Shown: positions 38,526-47,424 of the stretch, piece by piece
How the letters are laid out: each line of letters starts with the position of its first letter
Numbering within the stretch: position 1 is the first letter of the stretch
NCBI RefSeq assembly: GCF_932276165.1
Contig: NC_063999.1
Span: 1,800,501 to 1,864,500 of the forward strand
DNA: 64,000 nucleotides
Source of the DNA: Plutella xylostella
Taxonomy: Eukaryota; Arthropoda; Insecta; Lepidoptera; Plutellidae
Reading direction: 5' to 3'
The notes under the pieces: generated by a model
What the model was told of the DNA's origin: nothing
Seen by the model: the letters and a program-made list of their open reading frames with translations, nothing else
Databases searched by the model: none
Position numbers and translations under genes: made by a program

Positions 38526-38630
38526 TCATGAATAACTCTCGCACTGTGTTGCTCTCATAACAGATCTCAATTTGGACGGATCGCTCAGGAACCACTGCCA
38601 CAGCTTCCTCAAGTTCTGCTTATCGCCATT
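38526..38630 (-). CDS. HAUS3: HAUS3 exon 10 (terminal)
   Basis: Acceptor TTTCAG, then NGDKQNLRKLWQWFLSDPSK and LRSVMRATQCESYS with TGA at 38528-38526. Phase 0 start matches exon 9. Confidence 0.85.
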   Translation of the reverse strand, partial: NGDKQNLRKLWQWFLSDPSKLRSVMRATQCESYS

Positions 38631-38689
38631 CTGAAATGCGGAAACGATAATATTTGTTATTCATTCAGGAAAAAAATATATTTATCTGA

Positions 38690-38914
38690 GGACTGAAAGC
38701 AATGGCCTACGCACACCGGGGCGGCATGGCAACGGTTTTTTACTAATAGACATTCAACCGCAATGTTACAGAAATACGACATAAATAACTTTGCTTTTAA
38801 ATGATGCCATGGCATTGAAAAATCTCTTTCAATGCCACGGCTAGAGTTAATGTCTAGGATTAGGCACTAATAGGATTAGTTGTCACTGTTAGTCACAGAC
38901 TGCCGAGGGTGCAC
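38690..38914. other. HAUS3 intron 9, repeat-like
   Basis: Contains an inverted pair (GCCATGGCATTGAAAAATCT and TTTCAATGCCACGGC) around 38805-38845, probably a MITE remnant. Confidence 0.4.
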
Positions 38915-39124
38915 CAGACATATACAGTTGATAAGTACTACAATCAAGACACAGTTGTAGCTGTTGCTGGCAACTTGCACTTTGTACTACCAATATTATT
39001 ACGTGGACCCCAACACAAACAAGCTTGTAGAGAGTTGTCGGGTATGTGGGCAACCCGACTGTCAGATGTTTTCAAGCTGCTTGACGGCCTCCGACTAGGT
39101 TTAACGACTGCTGCCGAAACAGCA
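38915..39124 (-). mobile_element. 5S-type SINE 3' part
   Basis: GTGGGCAACCCGACTGTCAG, GATGTTTTCAAGCTGCTTGA and TTTAACGACTGCTGCCGAAA align with 50128-50220. It abuts the donor of the third exon 9 copy. Confidence 0.65.
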
Positions 39125-39131
39125 ACCTCAC

Positions 39132-39267
39132 CTTAACTCGTGCGAACTCGGTCCCCGCGTGGCAGACAGCTCGCTCGGCGGCGGCGACGCGGCGCGCGAG
39201 CCCCGCGCCCAGCGCCGCCGCGCCGCCGCCGCGGGGGGCGCCCGTGGGGCCGGAGAGGAGGTAGGTG
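39132..39267 (-). repeat. partial copy 3 of HAUS3 exon 9
   Basis: On the - strand, TACCTCCTCTCCGGCCCCAC to CGAGTTAAG|GTGAGG. The first roughly 20 bp of the exon and its acceptor are replaced by GTGACGTCACCTGCACC. The donor is intact. One GCC/GGC unit is shorter than in exon 9. Confidence 0.9.
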
Positions 39268-39612
39268 CAGGTGACGTCACATGACATTTTAGACGCGAAT
39301 TACACAGAAAAGGCAAAAGCGCGGCGCTGCCGCTTCAAAACGTTTCAATACAAAATGTAAGTAAGCGACGATGAAACCATGCGCCTATGCCGCGCTGCTT
39401 GAGTATAATTAAGAACGTGTCGCTTGCCTATGATGCCTACGCCGCGCCTTCGCCTTATGCCTTTTCTACATAATAACGAACAAGAATACGATTTCGCTGT
39501 TTTTTTCCATATGTTTGTGTAGTATCGCATTGTTATGTAGCCCATGATAAGCCCTCTGGTAGCTTTAAGTTGACTATGTCAACCGCAGATTGCCGCTCGT
39601 CTATAAGCTTAC

Positions 39613-39750
39613 CTTGACTCGTGCGAACTCGGTCCCCGCGTGGCAGACGGCTCGCTCGGCGGCGGCGACGCGGCGCGCGAGCCCCGCGCCCAGCGCCGCC
39701 GCGCCGCCGCCGCCGCGGGGGGCGCCCGTGGGGCCGGGGAGGAGGTAGGT
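39613..39750 (-). repeat. partial copy 2 of HAUS3 exon 9
   Basis: Same segment (TACCTCCTCCCCGGCCCCAC to CGAGTCAAG|GTAAGC) with few substitutions. The acceptor is again lost and a strong donor is kept. Confidence 0.9.
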
Positions 39751-39777
39751 GCAGTTGACGTCACATGACATTTTAGA

Positions 39778-40031
39778 CGCGAATTGACGCATAAGGCGAA
39801 GGCGTGTCGCAAGCATCTTACTTACTTACTTACTCCGCTCGCGCGGCGACCCAAAATGCCGCTTCAAAACGTTACAATACAAAATGTAGGTAAGCGGCGA
39901 CGAAACCACGCGCCTAGACCGCTCTGCTTGAGCATACTTAAGAATGTGCCGCTTACGTACATTTTGTATTTTGGAGCGGCAAGATGCCTAGCCGCGCCTT
40001 CGCCTTATGCCTTTTCTGTGTAATTCGCGCT
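39778..40031. mobile_element. inverted-repeat element inside the exon 9 duplication unit
   Basis: GCGAATTGACGCATAAGGCG ... CGCGCCTTCGCCTTATGCCT then TTTCTGTGTAATTCGCG. A relative occupies 39294-39480, so the element was copied with, or seeded, the exon duplications. Confidence 0.6.
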
Positions 40032-40081
40032 TTACTCAGTCGGTAGAAAAATGCCGCTCGCCTTTAAGCGTAGGTACTCAC

Positions 40082-40235
40082 CTTAACTCGTGCGAACTCG
40101 GTCCCCGCGTGGCAGACGGCTCGCTCGGCGGCGGCGACGCGGCGCGCGAGCCCCGCGCCCAGCGCCGCCGCGCCGCCGCCGCCGCGGGGGGCGCCCGTGG
40201 GGCCGGAGAGGAGGTAGGAGCGGAGCGGGAGGTGG
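40082..40235 (-). CDS. HAUS3: HAUS3 exon 9
   Basis: Acceptor AACCAG at 40237-40236 and donor GTGAGT at 40081. Encodes HLPLRSYLLSGPTGAPRGGG then ALGAGLARRVAAAERAVCHA and GTEFARVK. Very GC-rich (Gly/Ala/Arg), with GCC repeats. The only one of three copies with an acceptor. Confidence 0.82.
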
Positions 40236-40820
40236 CTGGTTTGGCTGTGGGATGAGAACTATATGTATTGTCTGTGGAATGAAAATGAGGTAGTTACCAA
40301 AGTGTATATTACCCAAGGGGCAATAAATGAGTTTGTCCCCGAGGTTTGATAACGGTGGGGTACCACCATCGAACATTAGCAATCAACAATCTGACGTAAT
40401 TTGTATGTTTGACATGCGAGCGATGCTGCTTATCTCGGACTAACAAGCTCATAATTTGCCGGTCGTGGTACGGTTACTGAACGTAACGAGAGCGCTAATA
40501 GCCCGAGGGACTTATTTAAAGGGTTCACCCGAGGTTGACACTGTGGTGAAAATTATCATTAACCTTTGGAACGCCGAATCACGCATTCCTCCAGGTATTA
40601 TTTTTCCGCATCTACCTTTATCTACATTAAGCCGATTCTTGGTTCAGAAGCTCCAGGCCCTTGCCAACTCTTGGATGTTATTTACATAATTAGACTTGAC
40701 ATAAACGTTCACCTTTTGTACTACAATCTACATTACGAGAGAGCATTTTTTATGGGACAAAATATTTTTTGTACCTAATCAATCCATTAATCTATGAACA
40801 TCCTAACAATAGCTACTTAC
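40236..40820. other. HAUS3 intron 8
   Basis: Non-coding. No repeat recognised. Confidence 0.4.
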
Positions 40821-41041
40821 ATCTCCGCTAATCTCTCTTCCTTCTGTCTAAATCTATCCTCAACAGCTGTCTTCAGTTCTTCGATCTCTCCCAACAGCTC
40901 TGCGTATTGCTTGACCAAAACCACCACATCTGTAGTAGGCTTCACTCCCAGTATACTGCTGATGGCGTGCAACAACTTGTCCTGGCTCTGTAGTCTTTGC
41001 GAGCAGATCTCTTGCTCTTCACATATTGCCATCATTGTTTC
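40821..41041 (-). CDS. HAUS3: HAUS3 exon 8
   Basis: Acceptor TTTCAG and donor GTAAGT. Encodes ETMMAICEEQEICSQRLQSQ, DKLLHAISSILGVKP and VLVKQYAELLGEIEELKTAV then EDRFRQKEERLAE, a strongly heptad-patterned coiled coil. Ends with two bases of the codon completed by exon 9. Confidence 0.88.
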
Positions 41042-41239
41042 CTGAAATTAAAGTTGGATAAATTGAGTTAATGGCATGGTAGGTACAGAATATATTGAAG
41101 CCACATATTTTTACGATTGTGGCTATTGCTTATATTTTGGCTAGTTTATTATAATAAAGTAGAAAGTTATGCATATAAGGATGCGAAGGCGGAATATAGG
41201 ACACATAATACTAATTTCCTCTGAAAACAAATACAGCAC

Positions 41240-41292
41240 AAACCTAGCAGTCGCAGACGACGTCACCCGGTGCAAGGTCGTCAGGTCGGCTA
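41240..41292 (-). repeat. fragment resembling the 5' part of HAUS3 exon 7
   Basis: On the - strand GCCGACCTGACGACCTTGCA then CCGGGTGACGTCGTC reads ADLTTLHRVTSS, against SDLTFLHRVTSP in exon 7. It is a separate, diverged piece containing the part that the other extra copies lack. Confidence 0.55.
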
Positions 41293-41546
41293 GGTTTTAT
41301 TGTTTTATAGCAATACACGACCCATCATATTTAAATTTATACACATACCTACCTCGGGTTCGTGACTGAGGTCATCTTATAAGGGTCAGCTGAAAACCAC
41401 CGCTTTAGCCTCATTCTCTACAGCACATTCTGAGCTGGTGTCTTTTCTTCTTATTTTTTTGTTTGGTTGTCAGTGTGTCAAATAAGTTTTTTTTCTTTGT
41501 TTGGGGCCATTTGGTGTCGCTCGTGTACCTAAGTTTGTATAATCAC

Positions 41547-41690
41547 CAGTCTCCCCCTGCTGGCGGCGGCCCTTGCCCCGCGCCGCGCCCTGTGCCGCGC
41601 GGAGCACTGCGCCGCCCCCCCCGCCGCCCGCAGCGAGAGCCACACGCCGCCGTCCAGACCACGCGCCCGTGACGTCACACGGTGGAGGGG
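41547..41690 (-). repeat. partial copy 3 of HAUS3 exon 7
   Basis: CACCGTGTGACGTCACGGGC to AGCAGGGGGAGACTG|GTGATT. Compared with exon 7 it has a 12-bp in-frame deletion and lacks the acceptor and first roughly 25 bp. Donor GT retained. Confidence 0.85.
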
Positions 41691-41774
41691 GGGGTGTACT
41701 ACCCATAGTAATATACACACAACCCAGCATAGTGAAATGTATATGCATACTTACCTACCTCGTACCTCTAGCTA

Positions 41775-42470
41775 TATAGTCGTTTGCAATAGAATCCAAC
41801 AATCATGTAAACAAACCAAATTGTCACGATTGCTCCGTAATCACATACATTTGACGATCAATTATGAACATAGTCTGATTTCAACGAACGCACCATTGTT
41901 TTCACATTATCTTCAACACGATTTAACTTGTATTTATAACTTAAATTTGTTAAAACATTTGCAACGTAAAAATTTCGAAGTATTTGACAAGCTGTCATCT
42001 TAGTTTTTTACTTATCGAACTCTATAAGTCATTGAAAAGTTAGTGTTGTTCGTAATCTGAAGTTATATTTTAATTTTAATTTAATAAATTATTTTAATTT
42101 AATATTATTTGAATACAATAAAAAATAATTTTCAAGAGCTTAATATAATTAACCAAAACGAAAAAAGGAAGAGGAAGAAATGAAAAAGCTCGACGGCATT
42201 TTAGACACGGCAAGCGATGACACAGTGGTTCCATTTATAATTACGGTCACCTGCGACACTTCTGATAGTGATGATGAAGAAGACGAAGATTTAAATTTGT
42301 TTTAATAAACACTTTTTTATATATAATCAGTTTTGTTTTATAGTCTATGGCTTATATATTTAATCTAATTAGAACACTATGACATCACTATGGGCATAAA
42401 CAATACGCTATCAATGTCAGTCCGCCATATTTGTTTACATGATTGTTGGATTCTATTGCAAACGACTATA
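41775..42470. mobile_element. 696-bp DNA transposon with 41-bp perfect TIRs
   Basis: TATAGTCGTTTGCAATAGAA (41 bp in all) is exactly mirrored at 42430-42470. TA is the likely target duplication. It carries an AT-rich body and the short ORF at 42180-42305, a remnant of a transposase tail. It split a repeated unit of the exon 7 duplication (a TACCTCGxGTTCGT block follows at 42523). Confidence 0.85.
42180..42305 (+). CDS. 41-codon ORF resembling an acidic transposase C-terminus
   Basis: MKKLDGILDTASDDTVVPFI then ITVTCDTSDSDDEEDEDLNL and F. The hydrophobic FII followed by an Asp/Glu-rich tail parallels FIIEVNENDDEDEDDDDDEQ of the transposase remnant at 2848-2956. It probably marks the element as a deletion derivative of that transposon group. 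Translation is not shown. Confidence 0.5.
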   Translation: MKKLDGILDTASDDTVVPFIITVTCDTSDSDDEEDEDLNLF

Positions 42471-42773
42471 CCTCTGAACAACCCGTCATATTTAAATTGA
42501 TAGGTATGTATTATTATACCTACCTCGGGTTCGTTTCTGAGGTAACTTTATAAGTACCAGCTGAAAAGCAGCGCTGTAGCCTCATTTAGCACAGCACATA
42601 CTGTGTTTGCGCCTTTTAGACGCTCTAGACAGCACAAAACAAAACAGCCGTGATTTTTTTGTTTTGTGTCATTTTCTTGTTAGCAATGTGTCAAATAGAT
42701 AGTTTCTTCCTTTAAAAGCGTGGGGGGTCACCATTATGGGTGGCTATTATGCTCGCTGTATGTATATAGTTAC

Positions 42774-42880
42774 CAGTCTACCCCTACTGGCGTGGGCCCG
42801 CGCCCCGCGCCCCCCCGCAGCCGCGCGGAGGACTGCGCCGCCCCCCCCGTCGCCCGCAGCGAGAGCCGGTGACGTCACAC
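42774..42880 (-). repeat. partial copy 2 of HAUS3 exon 7
   Basis: GTGACGTCACCGGCTCTCGC to AGTAGGGGTAGACTG|GTAACT. Lacks the acceptor and about 35 bp of interior. Donor retained. Confidence 0.85.
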
Positions 42881-43200
42881 ATACACACTACCCATCATAG
42901 TTACATTGATATGTACCTATATGTTATATACCGACCTCGTGTTCGTATATGAGGTTCCCTTATAAGAGCCAGCTGTAAATCAGCGCTGCGGTCTTATTTC
43001 CACAGCACATGCTTAGCTTGTGCCTTTTTGACGCTCTAGACAGCAAGCTTTGTATATTTTGTATCATATTCTGTATTAGTGCGTTAAATAAATATGTTTC
43101 TTTCATAAAAATTGGCGCCATTTGGTATCGGCATTCGGCATTAATGTTAGTAGACCTCTTTCATTTCTCGCTATTTGACAGCTGTCATAAAGCTACTTAC

Positions 43201-43378
43201 TAGTCTACCCCTGCTGGCGGCGGCCCTTGCCCCGCGCCACCCCCGCAGCCGCGCGGAGCACTGCGTCGCCCCCCCCGCCGCCCGCAGCGAGAGCCGCGCC
43301 AGCGCGCACACGCCGCCGTCCAGAGCGCGCGCCGGTGACGTCACACGGTGCAGGAAGGTTAGGTCTGAGAGGATCTGT
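43201..43378 (-). CDS. HAUS3: HAUS3 exon 7
   Basis: Acceptor CTCCACAG (43380-43379) and donor GTAAGT at 43200. The Glu codon begun in exon 6 is completed, then QILSDLTFLHRVTSPARALD, GGVCALARLSLRAAGG and RGARAAASRGRL follow. Phase 0 at the end. An alternative acceptor (CTCTCAG) would put it in a frame that hits TAG, so the chosen one is supported by phase at both ends. Confidence 0.8.
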
Positions 43379-43420
43379 CTGTGGAGTGGAAATGATTTCG
43401 ATATTTATGGGTTACGTAAA

Positions 43421-43680
43421 GGATAAAGTCACCGACATAGCTCACCGAGTTAGTAAGCTTAAGGTCGTGTCCCCAGTAGGCAAACTGTTAGCAACGTGAT
43501 ACTGAGATAGTCGTCATAGAACGCGCGTAACGCTAACTGCGTACTAAACTAGCAGACTGTGGACACTCCATTTCAAATATTAATATATGAAAAAGCGTAC
43601 TAAATCGATACACCGCTAACACTTTACCTACTGGGGACACGGCCTAAGTGGCAGTGGGCTGGTCATATCTAACCGATAAT
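43421..43680 (+). pseudogene. RTE-type LINE fragment split by a MITE
   Basis: KVTDIAHRVSKLK is encoded up to 43462 and WQWAGHI resumes at about 43648, the same segment as 19440-19510. The intervening 43463-43644 is the MITE. Confidence 0.75.
43463..43644. mobile_element. 182-bp MITE, 3-bp TSD (TAA), PIF/Harbinger-like
   Basis: GGTCGTGTCCCCAGTAGG is mirrored by CCTACTGGGGACACGGCC. The empty site is known from the RTE copy at 19440, which shows that TAA is duplicated. A 3-bp T-A-rich TSD suggests the PIF/Harbinger superfamily. Confidence 0.8.
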
Positions 43681-43727
43681 CTACGGGAACACATTTTAAT
43701 GGCGAAGCGAGCAAAATATACACTCAC

Positions 43728-43859
43728 TCTCTAACAGCGGGCGGGGCCCTCACAGCCGCGTCCACGGCGTGTCTCGCGCGTCGCTCCACGCACTGCTGCC
43801 CCGCGGCCCGCACCTGCTGCTCCAGAATACACTGCTCTTGCTGCAGCAGCTCCACTGCG
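43728..43859 (-). repeat. partial copy 3 of HAUS3 exon 6
   Basis: AGCGCAGTGGAGCTGCTGCA to CTGTTAGAGA|GTGAGT. More diverged than copy 2. The upstream side is replaced by SINE sequence (TAGTTTAGTTA). Donor intact. Confidence 0.88.
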
Positions 43860-43861
43860 CT

Positions 43862-44040
43862 TAACTAAACTACTCGACGGTCGAATGACTGCTATGCCGA
43901 AGGTCCCGGGTTCGATTCCCGGCTGGGGCAGATATTTGTACTTGGGTGTTGATATTTGATATGTATCTATCTATGTATTGTGAATATATATCAGCTGTCC
44001 GATACCCATATTACAGTGTGTCTAGTACAGGTTTGATAGT
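43862..44040 (+). mobile_element. tRNA-derived SINE next to exon 6 copy 3
   Basis: TACTCGACGGTCGAATGAC, GAAGGTCCCGGGTTCGATTC (B box), CAGATATTTG and a tail ATATATATCAGCTGTCCGAT. The same SINE and junction occur at 44985, so exon piece plus SINE were duplicated as a unit. Confidence 0.8.
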
Positions 44041-44087
44041 TAATGGAAAACTATGAAAGTTTACGTTTTCTCGCATACTAAGGGCCA

Positions 44088-44745
44088 CTTGCAGAAACAT
44101 ATTAAATCTAGATTTAGTGTCAAATCTCAATTTAAGAAACGTCAGTCCATATTAAATTTGACACTAAATCGAGATTTAACACGTAGGCCCATCTGGAGGA
44201 GTAATTGCTAAGCAACGACTATTTATCTAAATAGTCGTTGCTTAGCAATTGCTCAAACAAATGCTTAGCCAAGTGCGACTTCACCTGAACTAAGTCGAGT
44301 TGCAATGAGTCTCTAAAATAGACACTACTTAGCGTTTGCTCGGCTAAGTCACTGGCATATATAGAATCTGTTATGTCAAATCTGCGTCAAATGCAGTCAA
44401 ATGTATATTTATTTATCTGTGGTCATAGTTTCATTCCGTAGTTTTTTAGCAAATTTGGTATAAATGTGGTCTGTGGATAGCCTGAGAGCATAGAATAATA
44501 ATTTCCTGAGAGTGTGGCAGATGTGACAACTTGGGTATGCTAAGCAAGGGCCAAGTCTTGACAAATGTGAACTCGAACTCGGTTAAGTCAGAGTGCGAAC
44601 TTACTGGCATAGTCTGTGCTCAAGTAGTGTCTATTTTAGTGAATTCGTGTTCTTAGCATGTGCTTAAGCTAAGACTCCGTCTTAGTTTCGTCTATTTATC
44701 TTGGCCTAAATCTACATTTAATATGTTTTTGCAAGTGCCCCTAAG
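44088..44745. mobile_element. MITE (GGGCCACTTGCA family) with a nested insertion
   Basis: The ends GGGCCACTTGCAGAAACATA and ATATGTTTTTGCAAGTGCCC, with the body AATCTAGATTTAGTGTCAAA, match the uninterrupted copy at 47425-47555. The extra 44182-44705 is an insertion containing the hairpin at 44203. Confidence 0.75.
44203..44250. repeat. perfect 23-bp-arm hairpin
   Basis: AATTGCTAAGCAACGACTAT then TTA, a TC loop, and the exact reverse complement. It lies inside the nested insertion in the MITE. Confidence 0.9.
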
Positions 44746-44851
44746 TGGCGCCTCTAGCATTTTCATAAATTGCGAAACCCGTACTAGAGGCTCAGGCTCT
44801 GCCTAGTTTGGAAACACATATATCATATATATCAATATCATTCTAACTCAC

Positions 44852-44984
44852 TCTCTAACAGCCAACGCTGATCTAACAGCCACATCCACGGTGTGTCTCG
44901 CGCGTCGCTCCACGAACTGCTGGACCGCCGCCTGGATCTGCTGCTCCAGGATAGACTCCTCTTGCTCCAGCAGCTCCACTGTGT
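44852..44984 (-). repeat. partial copy 2 of HAUS3 exon 6
   Basis: CACAGTGGAGCTGCTGGAGC to GCTGTTAGAGA|GTGAGT, nearly identical to exon 6. It lacks the acceptor and the first 20 or so bp, which are replaced by the SINE junction. Confidence 0.92.
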
Positions 44985-45230
44985 TTACTAAACTACTCGA
45001 CGGTCGAATGGTGTAGTGGACCCTGACTGCTATGCCGAAGGTCCCGGGTTCCATTTCGGTTGGGGCGGATACATATTTGTTTAAAAGATAGATAGTTGTA
45101 CTTGGGTCTTGGGCGTTGATATTTAGGTATATTCAATATGTCTAATCTATGTATTTGAGTAAATATATATTAGCTGTCCAATAATACCCATATTACAGGC
45201 TCTGTCTAGTTTGGGGTCGGATGGCCGTGT
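44985..45230 (+). mobile_element. tRNA-derived SINE next to exon 6 copy 2
   Basis: TACTCGACGGTCGAATGGTG, then CCGGGTTCCATTTCGGTTGG and TATATATTAGCTGTCCAATA. The B box is degraded compared with 43862. Confidence 0.75.
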
Positions 45231-45244
45231 CTGAGATGTCCGCA

Positions 45245-45295
45245 CATATTCATTATTATTATTTATTATTCTATTCTATTCTATTAAATTACATT
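45245..45295. repeat. (ATT)n/(ATTCT)n simple repeat
   Basis: ATTATTATTATTTATTATTC then TATTCTATTCTATT, probably a retroposon tail. Confidence 0.7.
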
Positions 45296-45320
45296 CTAAT
45301 GTAATAAAGTCAATACTCAC

Positions 45321-45476
45321 TCTCTAACAGCCAACGCTGATCTAACGGCCACATCCACGGCGTGTCTCGTGCGTCGCTCCACGAACTGCTGGACCGCCGC
45401 CTGGATCTGCTGCTCCAGGATAGACTCCTCTTGCTCCAGCAGCTCCACTGTGCTCTTAGCTTCCATTGCTACTAGC
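45321..45476 (-). CDS. HAUS3: HAUS3 exon 6
   Basis: Acceptor CCAG (45478-45477) and donor GTGAGT at 45320. Encodes LVAMEAKSTVELLEQEESIL then EQQIQAAVQQFVERR and AVDVAVRSALAVR, coiled coil. Two alternative AGs downstream give stops, which fixes this acceptor. Ends with GA, completed by exon 7. Confidence 0.87.
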
Positions 45477-46090
45477 CTGGTAACATAAGAATATCATTAT
45501 TAGACAAACGTCGCGGACTTCTGATTAAGGAGTGTGCAGGTGCGAATGTCTCTGAGCTGGTTTAAGATCGTAAAGAGAGGCTCTTCACTTCAGCCCTTTG
45601 CTAACCAGCGGAGAATGGGAGTAAGTAAAAAAAAATTAACTACATTGATATTACACTAATATTAGTCTATGGTACCATAGACTTATATTAGTCTATGATT
45701 GTACCAACTACAGGTAAAATCATGATGTAGGTATCTTGACCAACGAGTAGAAGACAATGATTAGGTCCTTATGGGGATACGGGGTTAGGCAAAGGTGGCA
45801 AATGTGTAAAAACCATGCGACCCCACCAATAGGTAGTGTTAAGCCGGTCAGCCTATTTACTATACCACACCTTATATTTACAAGGCCATTTATTGTCTAT
45901 TGCATTCATAATATGAATGTCTTCAGTTACACTGATCCAACAATGGGAACGTCAATGATTTTCCACCCTGTTTTGTTTCTTTATGTATTGTAAGTAGTAT
46001 AAAAATAACGGGAATAACAATGATTTCATTCCTCATCCTCTATTTACTTTATCTGTATGTATTATATAAAAATAAAACTAGGTGACTCAC

Positions 46091-46201
46091 GCATACTGCG
46101 AAGGATGAACAGCCTCATAGTTGCAGGTGAGCGCGAGCGTGGCCTGCTCCCCGCTGAGGTCGGCCTGCGCGGCGATGTACGACGTCATGGCGTGCGCTAG
46201 C
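46091..46201 (-). CDS. HAUS3: HAUS3 exon 5
   Basis: Acceptor TGCCAG and donor GTGAGT. Encodes LAHAMTSYIAAQADLSGEQA then TLALTCNYEAVHPSQY. Confidence 0.88.
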
Positions 46202-46384
46202 CTGGCAGTTACAACACACATAATTATTATATGCGTTCATTATGCTTTGTTGTTTGTATTGTACCATCCAAGAAAAACATTTATTGAAAGAGTGAGATTG
46301 TGAAGAAGAAGAAATACGACCGTCAAACAGCTAAAGACACATACAAAGTTGGTTAAGTATTCTGTAATTTTATTTATAACATAC

Positions 46385-46600
46385 TCATGGTAGCTCAGTT
46401 GCTTTTTGGAGGTTGCTTCTGACGACAGAGATACAGATTCAATTCGGTCAAATCTGTGTCATTTACCACAAATATTATATATCACTCCTATACTGAAAGA
46501 AAACATCTTGAGGAAACCTGCACACTACTCAATGGACCAGCATGGAAGGGAGTTTAGAGGTTCCACTCAAGTAAGCCAGACACAAGCACTAACATCCCTA
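46385..46600 (+). mobile_element. decayed tRNA-derived SINE
   Basis: CATGGTAGCTCAGTTGC, then ACAGATTCAATTCGGTC (broken B box), CTTGAGGAAACCTGCACAC, CAATGGACCAGCATGGAAGG and GGTTCCACTCAAGTAAGCC. Same family as 4314 and 18446. Confidence 0.7.
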
Positions 46601-46622
46601 CGGATAACACAATACCACATAC

Positions 46623-46804
46623 CTTTCCTCCAAAGCCTTAGCATCAACAAGAGCGTTCCTCAGCTCATTGTCAACCGCACTCTGCTCATCCTGCCGGCTC
46701 GTGAACCGCTTGGCACAGTACAGGTCGAAGTGCGATCGGAACAGCGCCTGCGACTGGCGGTACTGGTCGAACGGACCGAGTGCGAAGAAACGCTTGGCTG
46801 TGTC
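46623..46804 (-). CDS. HAUS3: HAUS3 exon 4
   Basis: Acceptor CCGCAG and donor GTATGT. Encodes DTAKRFFALGPFDQYRQSQA, LFRSHFDLYCAKRF and NELRNALVDAKALEE, which corresponds to the HAUS3 segment with conserved aromatic positions (F.LY..K.F). Confidence 0.9.
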
Positions 46805-47143
46805 CTGCGGATTGGGATAGTGTTGTTTGTTATAAAAAATGTTTCGTAATTACTTTGTTTAAGAGTGTTACATGTACTGACCTAGTAGTAGTACATGGAT
46901 TATAGACCTAGAACTAGACTATGGACCTAGATTGTAGATCTTGATTATGCTGTCTAGCCGAATTTATTCAGTTTTGTATACATTCACTATAGGTATGGTA
47001 GTGATATTTTACTGGTGACAAACCCTAAGCTATAATATGTAAACTTGTAAGGCCCTAAGTATTTGTCACCTGCTAAGAAGATATTATAAAATTATTTAAT
47101 CAATAAAATTATTTTCCATGCATGTACCTAAAAATCAACCTAC
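46805..47143. other. HAUS3 intron 3
   Basis: Non-coding. No element recognised. Confidence 0.45.
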
Positions 47144-47333
47144 CTCATCAGTTTGACTATTAGAATACAGGCTCAAAGCATCGGCCACGGCATCAATGGC
47201 ACTCTCAGTGATATCTTCAATCTCTTGAGCGAGCAAGAGGCATTCTTCAGACAAGTTTGCCTCATCCTGCTTGCATTGGGTCTTCATTGCGTTCAGTTTT
47301 GTCACTTCACATGTTAGTTGCTCTTTGGTTTTT
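47144..47333 (-). CDS. HAUS3: HAUS3 exon 3
   Basis: Acceptor TTTCAG and donor GTAGGT. Encodes KTKEQLTCEVTKLNAMKTQC then LSEECLLLAQEIEDITESAI and YSNSQTDE, coiled coil. Confidence 0.88.
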
Positions 47334-47424
47334 CTGAAATTTAAAAACATGTCCAGTTAATAATTATTTCATTTGCAACTCAACTTCAATATATGAATGA
47401 CTCCCAGATGGCACATGTGACACT

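Noticed and set aside
39072..40382. GC-rich frames on both strands around HAUS3 exon 9 copies
   Set aside because: High GC suppresses stops. Only the frame ending FARVK with acceptor CCAG joins exons 8 and 10.
42001..42130. Promoter for a host gene upstream of the 41-codon ORF
   Set aside because: The whole segment lies between perfect TIRs, so any promoter belongs to the transposon.
6202..45476. Alternative mutually exclusive exons explaining the exon copies
   Set aside because: Extra copies lack acceptors, and copy 2 of the disintegrin exon has an in-frame stop just upstream. They are better described as donor-retaining partial duplications unless RNA data show otherwise.
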